Source: Raphanus sativus
Lineage: Eukaryota > Streptophyta > Magnoliopsida > Brassicales > Brassicaceae
DNA length: 64,000 bases
NCBI RefSeq assembly: GCF_000801105.2
Contig: NC_079519.1
Location: 13,204,668 to 13,268,667 of the forward strand
Direction: 5' to 3'
The position numbers and the translations under genes are program-made. The notes beneath the pieces were generated by a model. It was not told where the DNA came from. It did no database searches and saw only the letters and a program-made list of their open reading frames with translations. Shown in pieces: positions 47,578 to 59,017 of this stretch (position 1 is the stretch's first letter; each line of letters opens with the position of its first letter).

Positions 47578-47773
47578 TGTTATGAACCGTTTAGTGAATG
47601 CAATAACCAAAGAGACAATTTTCTTTTTATTTAGGCTGTTTACATTTTCTTTATTGATTTAGGATTTGTACTATTTTCATTTATCTATGATGGTTTATCT
47701 ATCTTGTAATTCCCTATATAAATGGCACATTATGTTATGAATAATATACAACCAATTCCTCTTATTTACAACA
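47578..47773 (+). repeat. Copia LTR (196 bp) with the same unusual primer junction
   Basis: The segment starts TGTTATGAACC and ends TTTACAACA, with a TATA box (ctatataaatgg) in the right half. It is followed directly by CGTTATCAACACGA, one base different from the candidate tRNA-Ile site beside the LTR at 2053-2450. The element's internal region seems to end after about 150 bases of leader (47774-47920). It is probably a truncated element or an LTR left by deletion. Confidence 0.6.
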
Positions 47774-48438
47774 CGTTATCAACACGATTCTCTAAAACCC
47801 TAAGCTAAAAGTTCTGACCACAAACCCTAACTCTCTCTCGATTTGAAACCCTTGACGGCGAGAACCTTAATCCCTTGAGGTCCAAGGCCCAAAAATAAAC
47901 TTACTCATACCACAAACACATTCCTTCCGACAAAATATTTCTTTTCATTGATTCAGCTCGAAAACAACAATTTCTCTCTCCCTCTTTCTATTACCACCGA
48001 ACAGTTCATCATACATATTTTTTTTTCCGAACAGATCTTATCTGATTCCTCATCGGTTAGTTTCATACTTCTCAGATCCGTTCAGGTTAACGTAATAATT
48101 CTCAGTTTTTTTGTTACAGTATATATATTTTGTTGCATGTAATCTTAGTTTCAGCTGGATCTGATAATATAAATTTTTATGGCCATGGTAGATGTGACGA
48201 ATCATCTTTTTCATCCGATGATAGATGTTATTCTTTCACTTACGAGTGACTTGATCTTGTCTAACATTGAAGAAAAGCCGAGGGAAGAAAAGTTTGAGAA
48301 AACCAAAGCGTTGAAAGAAACTCGTCTTTTGTCTCTATATCATTCACCAAGCGTGACTCAGAGCTTGTGATCGTCAGGTATTGCAAAACCACAATTGTAA
48401 CTCATTTGTCACAATCTTTTTGTTTGGATAACAACTGA
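47774..48438 (+). other. Leader remnant and unrecognised sequence
   Basis: Begins with the putative primer site and leader of the 47578 LTR, then changes to sequence I cannot place. An open frame of 63 codons at 48179-48370 (MAMVDVTNHLFHPMIDVI) has no recognised domain. Confidence 0.3.
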
Positions 48439-49079
48439 TTAAATTGAATTTTTTTCTTGTAGCCACTTCTCACTCTTACTGGGGTGTGCGTTTCCAATAT
48501 GGATGTCTTCTGGGTTCAGTGACAGAGCTTTATCCCCATTTGCCGGAATCCTCAGCCTCATGATTGAAGATACAATGGTAAGACTTTCATCTTCTACTCC
48601 CTGTTGAATAGTTTGGAAATCAACCAAACTGAGAAACATGCTGTCGTTTTGCAGGGTGATGGAGTGATATCAGTGCTATAGATGAAACTGATCTTGTATT
48701 GATGATTGGTAGGCCCGAAGGTAACACCGGGGTTAGTAATGGAAAAAAATTCAATGAATCTCCACATTCCAACATGTACTTTCTTTGCAAACTTATCCCA
48801 GTATGTCTTCTTACAGGATGCCAGTATTTTTGTTCCCTTCAAAATAAATAAGTCCAGCGATTTAGATAGTATCGATTTATATATCTATTAGTAAACAGAA
48901 AACAGAAAACAAAGAATATCGGGTAGCTAAATTATGAGACTTACATGTACATCGGACAAAATGATTTCCAATGTTTCTCCAGCCAGTTTTGTGTAATGCT
49001 TCCAGATATGGAGCACCTTAACTTGAACACGCCATTCTGACTTGTATGGTCTGATGCCAGCCAAAGTTGTGAGTTCCAT
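48439..49079 (-). pseudogene. RPA1-like / DUF223 OB-fold protein fragment
   Basis: Minus exon 1 (49079-48945) reads MELTTLAGIRPYKSEWRVQV and ends with a GT donor. Exon 2 starts at 48836 (GTKILASCKKTYWDKFAKKV) and reads FGPTNHQYKISFIYSTDI. A frameshift near 48650 moves the matching continuation (FLSLVDFQTIQQGVEDESLT) into another frame. These are hallmarks of plant replication protein A 70-kDa-like DUF223 proteins, which bind single-stranded DNA. Such genes are abundant in Brassicaceae and often travel with Helitrons. Broken here. Confidence 0.75.
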
Positions 49080-49505
49080 GCTTAAAGGTACTTTCTTTAG
49101 CGATTGAGTTTCGGAATTCAGATTTTAGGAAGTGTGTTAAGTGTTTAGATAGTAGGAACGATATTTATTAGAAAAGTTGGGGACTGAAAAGTTAGCTGTT
49201 AAGATAAAATCTAATTTTGTTGTTTAAAAAGTTGTTGCAAAATATGAAGGAATATTTGATAGGCTAAGGGTTTAGATAGAAAGTTCAAAATTCTGTTTAG
49301 AATAATCGATTTGATTCCTGAAATGTTCTTATTTGGATATATATATTGTAAAAAAAATTGATATGATCCATTTTATCAAGAAACAAATCGATAAAACTAT
49401 CCATTTTAAAAGGTGGTTAGATTTAGAATAGATGATTGGTTTTGTTCCAGATTATTAGGAAACATATAAATCGACATCTTTATTTAATTGCTGTTTTATT
49501 GTAAG
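49080..49505. other. Short intergenic stretch before the copia element
   Basis: AT-rich, nothing supported. A phrase around 49355-49400 ('atgatccattttat...aaacaaatcgataaaa') recurs loosely at about 49430-49470 and beyond the copia element near 54715. Confidence 0.4.
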
Positions 49506-49510
49506 AAAAT

Positions 49511-50007
49511 TGTTGAAATGGGCTATAAGTCTGTTGGGCTTTGCGGGAGTTAGTATTGGCCCAAGGTTAAGCGACGTCGGAATGGATGAAGCTTTGTCAA
49601 GTGTTCGGTGAAAAGCCAGCTCAACTCTGATTAGTTACTGCTTCTGTAACAAACTCTGTAACTGTATTATAAGGTTGCAGAGTGAGAGAGTTGTGAGTTA
49701 GAGAGATAAAATCCGAGAAAGATCTAGATTCTTGTAAACACGAGAAAGAGAGAAGTTCTCGTGTAGAGTCATGTGATTGTGATTCATCTGTGTAAACAAA
49801 CCTCCGGAGATAGTGGATTTTCCGGGAAGCAATCCCGGCGTGAGTAGGCTGCTGTCACTTTGACAGTGGAGGCTGAACACGTTAACATTTCTCTGTGTAC
49901 TTTACGTTTCTGTTATTAGATCAATTGATTCCGCAAATCAAACGAGAGACGTAATCGAGAGAGTGAGTGAGCGATCTTGTAAACGGAACAGAGTATCGTT
50001 TACAACA
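49511..50007 (+). repeat. 5' LTR of the copia element
   Basis: Starts TGTTGAAATGGG and ends GTTTACAACA. A likely TATA-type motif (tgtattataagg) lies near 49655. The segment is followed by the primer site. It matches the 3' LTR except at six positions. Confidence 0.97.
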
Positions 50008-50009
50008 AG

Positions 50010-50021
50010 TGGTATCAGAGC
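50010..50021 (+). other. tRNA-Met primer-binding site of the copia element
   Basis: TGGTATCAGAGC starts two bases after the 5' LTR, the usual copia arrangement for initiator tRNA-Met priming. Confidence 0.95.
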
Positions 50022-50050
50022 CTCGTCAGAGGATTTTGGATCGCTTGAAG

Positions 50051-53000
50051 ATGGCGTCGGCAAGGATCGAGGTGGAGAAGTTCAATGGATCTGGGGATTA
50101 TGTGCTGTGGAGGGAGAAATTGATGGCGCATCTTGAGATTCTGGGATTGATCGATGCGATCAACACTGAAGCAGTTGTACCGGTGAAGAAGAAGGAAGGT
50201 CTCGATTCTGATGTCGATGAGGCTGCAACAGAGGCAGCAGAGAAGTCACTTCTTGAGAAGAAGAGAAGAGCCAGAAGCACGATCATACTCAGTGTATCTG
50301 ATCATGTTCTTCGCAAGATCATAAAAGAAAAAACGGCGAAGAGTATGTTTGAGGTACTGGATAGTCTGTACATGTCAAAGACCCTATCTAGTCGAATTCA
50401 TTTGAAGCAGAAATTATATGGATATGCTATGAATTCCACACAGACGATTGAGAGGAATGTTGATGAATTCTTGAAGATTATAGCTGATCTTGAGAATGTT
50501 GATGTACTGATTTCTGATGAAGATCAGGCTGTGATGTTGTTAATGGCTCTTTCACGTCAGTTTGATGGATTGAAGGATACTTTGAGATACAGTAAATCAT
50601 CTCTGACTTTGACGGATGTGGTAACTGCTATCAAGTCAAAAGAACTTGAAGCTGAGTTTCAGGTGAAGTCTCCTAAGAAAAATGCAGAAGCGTTGCAAGT
50701 TAGGGGCAAGGGAAACTCTAAGTGGTCAAAGCAGGAAGGGAAGTCTGACAGTACAAAGGCAAAAGGCAAGGGAGGTAAGGATAAGTCAAAGCAGAAGAAA
50801 GTCTGTTGGTTATGTGGTGAACAAGGGCATTTCAAGATGCAGTGTCCTAAGAGAGGAAACGATAACAGTCGAGGTAACTACCAGCATGGGGAGACTGCAA
50901 TGGTGAATCGTGGAGAAGCGGTTCGTGTTGATATGTTGTATGTTGGTGAAGCTCTGAACTTGACAGATTCAGACTTGGAGACTCGATGGGTGATTGACTC
51001 AGGTTGTTCATTTCATATGATCTGGAGGAGAGATAGCTTCATTAGTCTTGATGAGTCTTTGACTGGAGTAGTTAGAATGGCAAATGATACAACTTCTCAG
51101 GTTATGGGACAAGGCTCGGTGAAGATTGTAAATGAAGATGGTTCTGTGGTTATTCTTACAAAGGTGAGGTTCATTCCAGAAATGAAGAGGAATTTGAATT
51201 CTCTTGGAACGTTGGAAGCTTTGGGGTGCAAATACAGTTCGGAAGATGGAGTTCTGCGGATCTTTAGAGGGGAGAGAGTTTTACTACATGGTAGAAGGCA
51301 TGAAACTCTTTACTTCTTGTGTGAAAAAGGAAAAGATCTGGAGGCAGGTACTTGTAATGAGTTGAGTGGAGATGATACTCATCTATGGCATAGTAGAATG
51401 GGTCATATAAGCCAGAGAGGTTTGAACGTTCTGGTTGAGAGACGTCTTCTAAATGGGAAGAAGGTGTCAACTTTATCATTCTGTGAAGACTGTGTGTATG
51501 GGAAGACCCATAGATTGAAGTTTCCTACAGGAAAACACATCTCAGTGAGTATTTTGGACTACATACATACAGATTTATGGGGATCGTCGTATGTGCCAAA
51601 GTCTCATAGTGGTTGTCAGTATTTTCTGAGTATCACTGATGATCATAGCAGGAAGGTTTGGGTTGATTTTCTCAGAAGTAAAGATCAGGCATTCGAGAAG
51701 TTTGATGAATGGAGGATCATGGTTGAGAATCAAACAGGGAAGAAAATCAAGAAGCTAAGGTCAGACAATGGGTTGGAGTTTTGTAACTATCGGTTTGATT
51801 CTATGTGTAAGGAGAATGGGATCGTTCGACACAAGACTATTGCCTACACTCCGCAGCAAAATGGTGTGGTGGAGCGTATGAATAGATCAGTGATGGACAA
51901 GGTCAGAAGTATGTTGAGTGAATCGGGTTTGTCAAAACAGTTTTGGGCTGAAGCGGCTGCCACTGCAGTACATCTGATCAACAAGTCACCTTCTACAGCC
52001 ATTGGGGATAAAATACCAGATGAGGTTTGGTATAACAAAGATGGTCTGGACTATTCTTACTTGAGACGTTTCGGGTGTGTTGCTTACGTTCACAGTGATG
52101 ACGGGAAGTTGAATCCAAGAGCCAAGAAGGGAGTCTTTGTTGGCTATCCAGATGGGGTGAAAGGTTATAAAATATGGTTGCTGGATGAAGAGAAGTGTGT
52201 GCTAAGCAGAAACGTGGTGTTTAAGGAAGATTTACTTTACAAATCTTTGGTGAAGAAGAGTAAAAAGAAGGTGGAGATTGGGGAAAGCAGCAGAGTGGTG
52301 GAGCTTGAGATAAACTCTGAGGTTACAGATACTGAGACGGGTGTTGATGAGTCACTCTCCGATACAGAAAGGGATGCAGAGGTTGACGTGTCACAAGATG
52401 ATGAGGAGGAAGAATCACCGGTATTGCAAGATTACTTGTTGGCTCGTGATAGAGTCAGAAGGGAGATACAGGTTCCTCTGAGGTTTACTGAGAATCATTG
52501 TGTGGTAAGTTGCTTGTTGACTACAAATGATGGTGAGTCTGCAGAACCGTATGACTATGCTGATGCTCTTAAAGATAAAGACTGGGAGAAATGGAATGCT
52601 AGTATGGGAGATGAGATGTTTTCTCTGGAGAAGAATGGCACTTGGGTAGTAGTTCCAAAGCCAAAGAATGTGAGAGTCATTGGAAACAAATGGGTATACA
52701 CTAAGAAAGAGGGTATTCTTGGAGTTGAGCCACCTCGATTCAAATCAAGACTGGTAGCCAAGGGTTATTCTCAGAGAGAAGGGATTGATTATAATGAGAT
52801 TTTCGCTCCTGTTGTGAAGCATGTTTCTATCAGGATCTTGTTGCAGATAGTAGCTGCAGAGGACTTAGAGCTTGAGCAGTTGGATGTAAAGACAGCTTTT
52901 CTCCATGGTGAATTGGTAGAGAAGATTTACATGAAGCAGCCTGAGGGATATGAGATTGAGGGTAAAGAAGATTGGGTCTGCTTGTTGAAGAAGTCATTGT

Positions 53001-54113
53001 ATGGACTGAAGCAGAGTCCTAGGCAATGGAATAAGAAGTTTAATGACTTCATGATAGGTGCAGGCTTCAAGAGAGGTGATGTTGATAGCTGTGTGTACGT
53101 GAAGCAAACAGAGTGTGGTTCCTACGTATATCTGTTGTTATATGTGGACGATATGCTGGTGGCTTCCAAGAGTATGCAGGAGATTAACAATCTGAAGAAG
53201 GACTTGAGCTCAGTGTTTAAAATGAAGGATCTCGGTCCTGCTAAGAAGATACTTGGTATGGAGATCAGGAGAGACCGGAAGCTACTGAGATTGGAGCTGT
53301 CACAGGAAGGGTATGTTGAGAAAGTCTTGAAGGCGTTTCAGATGGACAAATCAAAACCTGTCAAGACTCCTATGGGTGTTCATTTCAAGCTTAAGTCGGC
53401 AACTGATAAAGAACTGAGAGAGCAGTGGGAAGTAATGAAGTATGTTCCTTATGCTAATGCTGTGGGCAGTGTGATGTATATGATGATAGGAACAAGACCA
53501 GATATCGCTTATGCAGTCGGTATGGTGAGTAGGTTTATGGGAAATCCTATATGAGAACATTGGCTTGCGGTTAAGTGGCTGCTCAAGTACTTGAGGGGTT
53601 CGTCTGAAACGAAGTTGGTTTTCAAGGGAGGAGCTGAGTTGAAGCTAGTGGGTTATAGTGATTCTGATTACTCAAAAGACTTGGATAAGAGAAGGTCTGT
53701 CACAGGGTTTGTGTTTTGCTTCGGTGGTACTGCGGTTAGCTGGAAGTCAGGTCTTCAGAAAGTGGTTGCTTTATCAACAACGGAGGCAGAATATGTAGCT
53801 TTGTCTGAGTCTTCTAAGGAGGCTATTTGGTTGAGGAACTTGGTGAAGGAGTTCGGGTATGCTCAAGACAAGGTGGAGATATTCTGTGACTCTGAAAGTG
53901 CTATTGCTCTGTCAAAAAAAAAACAACGTCCATCATGAAAGGACGAAGCATGTGCAGAACAAGTATCACTTTATCAGGGAGAAGATTGAAGAGGGGATTA
54001 TAAGGGTGACTAAGATTGGTACCCTTGATAATCCAGCTGATGTTTTCACGAAGGTTGTTCCAGTGGGGAAGATGGTTGAAGCTTTAGAGAAGCTTCAGGT
54101 ACGTTCTGAGTAA
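50051..54113 (+). pseudogene. Copia gag-pol polyprotein with one stop and one frameshift
   Basis: Starts MASARIEVEKFNGSGDYVLW; the longer open frame upstream overlaps the LTR and is not coding. Order: gag (UBN2-like), CCHC knuckle CWLCGEQGHFKMQC near residue 251, protease WVIDSGCSFHM near 312, pre-integrase HLWHSRMGH near 443, integrase DDE core (SITDDHSRKVW, LRSDNGLEF, AYTPQQNGVVERMNRS), RT (KARLVAKGYSQ-type block, LYGLKQSPRQWNKKF, LLYVDDMLVAS near 1030) and RNase H (SWKSGLQKVVALSTTEAEY). An in-frame TGA at 53552-53554 interrupts the start of RNase H. A run of ten A (53914-53923) coincides with a frameshift near its end, after which VHHERTKHVQNKYHFIRE continues in another frame to 54113. Confidence 0.95.
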
Positions 54114-54212
54114 AAGGGACTCAGGATCCGGGATTGCAGGAAGAGCTATGGAGGGAAAGTACTCTGGTTTTGAACACTCTGTTTTCAGACTTATTACCAT
54201 TTGGTGGAGAAT

Positions 54213-54709
54213 TGTTGAAATGGGCTATAAGTCTGTTGGGCTTTGCGGGAGTTAGTATTGGCCCAAGGTTAAGCGACGTCGGATTGGATGAAGCTTTGTC
54301 AAGTGTTCGATGAAAAGCCAGCTCAACTCTGATTAGTTACTGCTTCTGTAACAAACTCTGTAACTGTATTATAAGGTTGCAGAGTGAGAGAGTTGTGAGT
54401 TAGAGAGATAAAATCCGAGAAAGATCTAGATTCTTGTAAACACGAGAAAGAGAGAAGTTCTCGTGTAGAGTCGTGTGATTGTGATTCATCTGTGTAAACA
54501 AACCTCCGGAGATAGTGGATTTTCCGGGAAGCAATCCCGGCGTGAGTAGGCTGCTGTCACTTTGACAGTGGAGGCTGAACACGTTAACATTTCTTTGTGT
54601 ACTTTACGTTTCTGTTATTCGATCTATTGATTCCGCAAATCAAACGAGAGACGTAATCGAGAGAGTGAGTGAGCGATCTTGTAAACGGAACAGAGTATCG
54701 TTTACAACA
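54213..54709 (+). repeat. 3' LTR of the copia element
   Basis: 497 bp, starting TGTTGAAATGGG after the purine-rich 'ttggtggagaat' tract and ending TTTACAACA before the AAAAT target duplication. Confidence 0.97.
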
Positions 54710-54769
54710 AAAATGATATGATCTATTTTATTAGGAAACAAACACTACAAGAAAACATGACTTGAACGA

Positions 54770-55180
54770 CTACAGAATTGGTAGTAAATTGGTCGTTAAT
54801 GGTGATTTACGACCAAGTTACGACCAATTGCGATTGGTCGTTAATCACTGGTCATAATCACCAATTGGTCGTACATTGGTCGTAAACGTACGACTAACAA
54901 AATTGGTCGTAAATGAGTCGTAAATGTACGACTCGGTTGATTGGTCGTAAAGCAGTCGTACATTTACGACTACCCATATTAGTCGTAAAACAGATGTAAA
55001 CTATTGGTCGTAAATGAGTCGGAAATGGTAGTCGTATATTAGATGTAAATGAGTCATACATTTACGACTAAAGTACATCGACGATGATGTACATTGGTCG
55101 TAATTTAACGACTACCTTGCATCTCGAATAGATGTACCTTAGTCGTTACTTTAAGACCAATTTACAACGCCCAATATTAA
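54770..55180. repeat. CACTA subterminal TTGGTCGTAAA repeats
   Basis: At least fifteen copies of a 10-12 base motif (ttggtcgtaa / ttacgaccaa with variants 'gagtcgtaaat', 'tacgacta') in direct and inverted orientation. The dense palindromic content could fold into stems. The position next to the CACTA end identifies it as the transposase-binding region. Confidence 0.9.
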
Positions 55181-55332
55181 TTACGAAATTCGTTAAATAA
55201 AATAAAAATATTAAATAATTAAAATTCATAAAATTAAAAAAAAATACGAATTTGATAAATTCCATAAAACATAATATATAACATTCATAAAATTAAAATA
55301 TTCAAAATACAAAATAATTAAAACCGAAAAAA

Positions 55333-56145
55333 CTAAACATTAAGGTTTATATCATCGAAGAGATCAGCAGTCCTCTCATCCTCTTCCCGTTCCAAATTTG
55401 CCTGCTGTTCCGGAGTAGGGTCGGGACCGGCAAAGCTCGAACGCATGCTCTGCCACGCTGACGCAACCGACGGGTCGACGTGTGGGGTTGAACCTAACAG
55501 CACATTGAAGTTGTTTGCCATAACCTTAAATTTGTCGTTGTGGTCGGCTATGGTTCGGTTTGCAGTTTCCAAGTCCTTCCGGAACGAGGAATCTGCTTCC
55601 CGTCTAGCAGCGTGTTCAACTCTCGCCCTCGGAACATCGTTCACACTCCCGATTCCTGGTATACGTCCCCTTTTCTTCGGAGGGACCTTCAATTTATAAA
55701 TAGATATTAATTAGTACATATGTAAAAAATATGTAAACATAAATTAAAAATATCGAATATCGAATATTTTACCTGCTCAAAAATTTTGTCTTGTTCGACG
55801 GGAGAAAGCTCGACCGGTGCACCATCCGGATTTTCTTGCGTCGGCTGAGTCTGGACCTCTTGAATCCGAGCATCTACATCGTTGCAGAGCTCCTTTGCTC
55901 GAGGATGAGAGAAAGTTCCATCGGCATGCTGGTGGGTCAACTTGTAAAGTCGGGCCAGAGTCGGTGGTGCTCCTTCTGCGTCAGCCTATATTAAAAAAAT
56001 AAATTAAACTAGCATCTAATAAATACTTAATTAACATATATGTCATAAAAAATAAGAAAAATCAAAAACTTACAATTTCCAGGGCCCTTTGGGTGTGTGG
56101 AATCTGTCCGGAAGTATGAGGTATTGGCAGATTACCCTCAGCATC
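55333..56145 (-). pseudogene. Transposase_24-like (Ptta/En/Spm) C-terminal exons
   Basis: Three minus-strand exons with GT/AG borders: up to 56145-56074 (...PHTSGQIPHTQRALEI), 55985-55773 (ADAEGAPPTLARLYKLTHQH through SPVEQDKIFEQ) and 55686-55333 (VPPKKRGRIPGIGSVNDVPR, a coiled coil, ending DDINLNV). This is the conserved part of the plant Ptta/En/Spm 'Transposase_24' proteins, accessory factors that bind the element's subterminal repeats. The frame is open across the splices, but the 5' exons are missing at 56145, so it is truncated. Confidence 0.8.
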
Positions 56146-56400
56146 TAGTGTTATTCAATAGTTGATTTTGATTCATTTTTATAAATCTAGTGTTATTGAT
56201 TCTTGTATTTAAAATATTTTTTATTGTAAGAGTTTAAATCTAGTGTTATTGGTTCTTGTATTTATAATATCATTAATATAAGGATTTAAAATTTGTTGTT
56301 ATTCAATCTAAGATTTGAAATTATGATTTAAAAATCTACTGTTAGGTGGTGTTATTCGTTGTAGATGTTAAACTCAACTCCATAGATTTAAAATGTGTAA
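56146..56400. repeat. AT-rich repeats of 'tctagtgttatt' type
   Basis: The phrase 'tctagtgttatt' plus following 'g(a/g)ttcttgtattta' occurs three times (about 56142, 56188 and 56238), with looser copies to about 56370. It resembles a worn MITE; ends and class were not determined. Confidence 0.5.
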
Positions 56401-57279
56401 TCTATTACACTACTAAAAGGGGGATATGAAGCTCTATGAGAGCATCCACCTCATTTACTAAAATCGATCAATAGGGTTGTAGATAAACTGCCATGTCAGA
56501 CAGTGGAGGTAAACTGGGCTTCGACTTCTGATTCGCGAATTGGGCTGTTAAGCCCATGTCACTTCTTTTTTCTTTTGTTCCGCAGCCCATTCGTGATCCT
56601 GTTGACTTCTCCACATGTGCCGCTTTGCAAACCTAAACTCACAATCTCGATGGTGAATCCTTTCAGCTTCCTTCTCTTCTTCGTGACTCTTTCGAACAAT
56701 CAATACTCAGCCCACGCCTTTCACTCTCTTTAATGGAATCTCTTCGATTTCTCACTCTTGGCTCTTTGGAGCGTTTCGTGTTGTTTGCTTCGCCATCCTA
56801 TATAAATCTATCATTTGGTTTTCCATTTCCTCAAAAAATTGCTCAATCCTCTCCACTGCTCATAGAGATGATGTTATCCGACTCAAAGAAAACACCCGGT
56901 GACTCCGCCGTCTCCTCCGGTCAGAACAGCTCCGTCGATCGGACCGTCGTAGCTCCCGGCGTGGTGAACTCTGAGAAACGTGAAGGTGCATTTGTGGCTC
57001 CCTCTGCTCCGGTGAAACCAATAGGTCAGAAAACACTCGGCGACTCCGCGGTCTCCTCCGGTCAGAACTGCTCCGTCGATCAGACCGTCGTTGCTTCCGG
57101 CGTGGTGAACTCCGAGAAACGTAAAGGTGCATTGGGGGCTCCCTCTGCTCCGGTGAAACCAATCGGTAACAGTGGTCGCTCTTCCGGCATCCGTATCGGC
57201 GGTAGGGGCAACCCCTATGTCTCTCGCAGCGCTAAGAGAAAAGGTATCGCCTTGGCCAGCGATCAAGAAGTGCTTGCCA
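56401..57279 (+). mobile_element. Helitron 5' region, truncated copy 1
   Basis: Starts TCTATTACACTACTAAAAGG directly after an A, in the style of Brassicaceae Helitron 5' ends (TC..., insertion between A and T). It is nearly identical to the segment starting at 59221 for about 880 bp, then diverges at about 57280 ('gaagtgcttgcc'). No 3' hairpin belongs to it. Confidence 0.65.
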
Positions 57280-57380
57280 AATATTTTAAATATGGTTTCA
57301 AATATTTATTTTGGAAAAAAATCGTACATATACTCCTATTTTATGTTTCTAATAGTTTTTATATTTTTAAATATTTATAA
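56733..57380 (+). pseudogene. 5' part of an RPA1-like Helitron-borne gene (copy 1), truncated
   Basis: Starts MESLRFLTLGSLERFVLFAS and continues through two tandem 47-residue units (KKTPGDSAVSSGQNSSVDRT... and QKTLGDSAVSSGQNCSVDQT...) to RSAKRKGIALASDQEVLA. There it leaves homology with copy 2 and reads random AT-rich codons to the stop. The OB-fold domains present in copy 2 are missing. Confidence 0.7.
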
Positions 57381-57922
57381 GATTATTTTTGCTATTTATA
57401 AAGAGTAAAGTATATCCAATATAGTCAAAAAAATAAAATTGTTTTGGTGGGACATTTGAATGTTGAATGTGTTTCATTTTGCCAAATTCTCTCTTAAAAT
57501 ATTTAGAAACTCATAGCCTCATCAGATTAACATTGTCAAGTCCAAACGGATTCTCAATTCTCTTCAATCGGGGTTTTAATTGATTATTAATTTTCCAGTG
57601 GGTCGAGTAAATATTGTTTATAAACTCAAGGAGTCAGTTTTGCAAATAAATGTTACAAGGTAATATATATATATATGTAGTATGCTAATTTCTTAAAAAG
57701 ACCTAATCGCGTTTTGTGCACAAAAAAAAAGGAAAAAAAAGACCTAATCGCGTTTTCCTCACCATAAAGATGGAACGAGAAGAAGCACGGCCGCAAACAA
57801 AACTGCTGTGTCTAGCCTGGTATGCTCTTAAGATCACAAAAGGATATTTACATCACTATTTGCTAACTTTTTTCACCCTAATTTTGGGAACGTTCTCTAC
57901 TTTTTCTCCGACCACCACCACT
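57281..57922. other. Upstream region of the F-box gene
   Basis: AT-rich. The 'gacctaatcgcgtttt' phrase is duplicated at 57700 and 57741. The open frame extends upstream of the chosen F-box start to 57716 but encodes a low-complexity, unconserved stretch. Confidence 0.4.
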
Positions 57923-59017
57923 ATGAATACCGATGTGGAACCACCATCGTCACATCCATCGTCGTTTTTATCACTTCCAGACGACGTTGTTCTGAACTGC
58001 TTAGCCCGCATATCGAGATCGTACTACCCGAAACTCTCCCTTGTCTCCAAGACCTTTCACTCTCTCATTATATCCAGTGAGCTCTCGATGGAGAGATGTC
58101 ACGTCAAAACCACTGAAGCCTTATTTTACGTCTGCTTACAGTTGCCCGATCATGTTCCCTCCTGGTATAGCCTCTGGATAAAACCTGATCAAATTCTAAC
58201 GAATGACATGGAGGAGGATTATAACAAGTCTACTGGAAACACTTTGTTGGTGGGAATACCCTCTACACATATACCAACAGTTGATATTGGTTTGGTTGGT
58301 TCCAAATTCTACAAATTTCTTCCACAAAAAAATTCTCCCGCGTTCTCTCGTTTATATTTCGGTAATAACTTCTCCTTTAAAGCCCGTCACATGATGTTAG
58401 CTCGAAATATTAACGCCGTTGCCGGCTCTCTCGACGGGAAAATATACGTCATGGGTGGTTGCAGTGCAAATGAATCCACGAGTTGGGCTGAGGTTTTTGA
58501 CACAACAACTCAAGTTTGGGAATCTTTACCTGATCCTGGCCCTGAGCTCCGCTCCTCTTCAATTAAGGCATTGATAGTGACTAAAGGAAAGGTTTACGTT
58601 GAGAGAAGCAGCGAGGATAAATATTTTTTTTATGATCCGATACTAGGTAGATGGGGAGTTGCAGAAAATCGACCTGCGGTTGAAATGAGGTGTGTGATAG
58701 AGGATGTTGTGTACTCATGTGATCGTTTTGGTTGCTTTTGGTATGACACAAAGCATAACCAGTGGATGGTGGTCCATGGTCTGGAAGTATTTAATAGGAA
58801 TCGTCGGGGTGGTATTATTGCATTAGCGAACTACTGTGGGAAACTCTTAATCTTATGGGACAGGCCTGGTCCTGGTCAAAACAAGAACATTTGGTGTTCG
58901 GTTATTGCGCTTGAAAGACGGGATGAAGTCGTCTGGGGACATGTTGAATGGACTAGTGTCGTACTTACAGTTCCCAGTTCTTACCGTTTCTTGCGTTGCA
59001 AAGTGAAATCGGGTTGA
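57923..59017 (+). CDS. F-box / kelch-repeat protein
   Basis: 364 residues from MNTDVEPPSSHPSSFLSLPD; the upstream in-frame ATG at 57716 would add 69 unconserved residues. The F-box occupies about residues 17-58 (LPDDVVLNCLARISRSYYPK, LSLVSKTFHSLIISSEL) and would bind SKP1 in an SCF ubiquitin ligase. Kelch units follow (GKIYVMGGCSANESTSWAEV, DTTTQVWESLPDPG near 170-210; GKVYVERSSEDKYFFYDP near 220-240), with a C-terminal block (GHVEWTSVVLTVPSSYRFLR) common to this large Brassicaceae family. It is single-exon and intact. It sits between the two Helitron-like copies, so it may be a native gene or one moved by them. The substrate cannot be predicted. Confidence 0.85.
   Translation: MNTDVEPPSSHPSSFLSLPDDVVLNCLARISRSYYPKLSLVSKTFHSLIISSELSMERCHVKTTEALFYVCLQLPDHVPSWYSLWIKPDQILTNDMEEDYNKSTGNTLLVGIPSTHIPTVDIGLVGSKFYKFLPQKNSPAFSRLYFGNNFSFKARHMMLARNINAVAGSLDGKIYVMGGCSANESTSWAEVFDTTTQVWESLPDPGPELRSSSIKALIVTKGKVYVERSSEDKYFFYDPILGRWGVAENRPAVEMRCVIEDVVYSCDRFGCFWYDTKHNQWMVVHGLEVFNRNRRGGIIALANYCGKLLILWDRPGPGQNKNIWCSVIALERRDEVVWGHVEWTSVVLTVPSSYRFLRCKVKSG

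Larger units (their letters stand above)
49511..54709 (+). mobile_element. Complete Ty1/copia retrotransposon, 5.2 kb
   Basis: Two 497-bp LTRs flank a primer site, a gag-pol frame and a polypurine tract. The 5-bp target duplication AAAAT is perfect (49506-49510 and 54710-54714). By eye the LTRs differ at six positions (about 1.2%), so insertion is recent, probably within the last million years at usual plant rates. Two coding lesions in the RNase H region make the encoded polyprotein defective, though it could move if helped. Confidence 0.97.
54743..56145 (-). mobile_element. CACTA (En/Spm) transposon, truncated
   Basis: The left end reads CACTACAAGAAAACA, the classical plant CACTA terminus. 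It is followed to about 55180 by many copies of TTGGTCGTAAA / TTTACGACC in both orientations, the subterminal binding sites. Transposase_24-like exons lie on the minus strand at 55333-56145. No right-hand TTTTCTTGTAGTG end was found; the element seems to break off near 56145. Confidence 0.85.

Noticed and set aside
49967..50050. Upstream extension of the copia polyprotein
   Set aside because: It overlaps the end of the 5' LTR and the primer site; the conserved gag start is the ATG at 50051.
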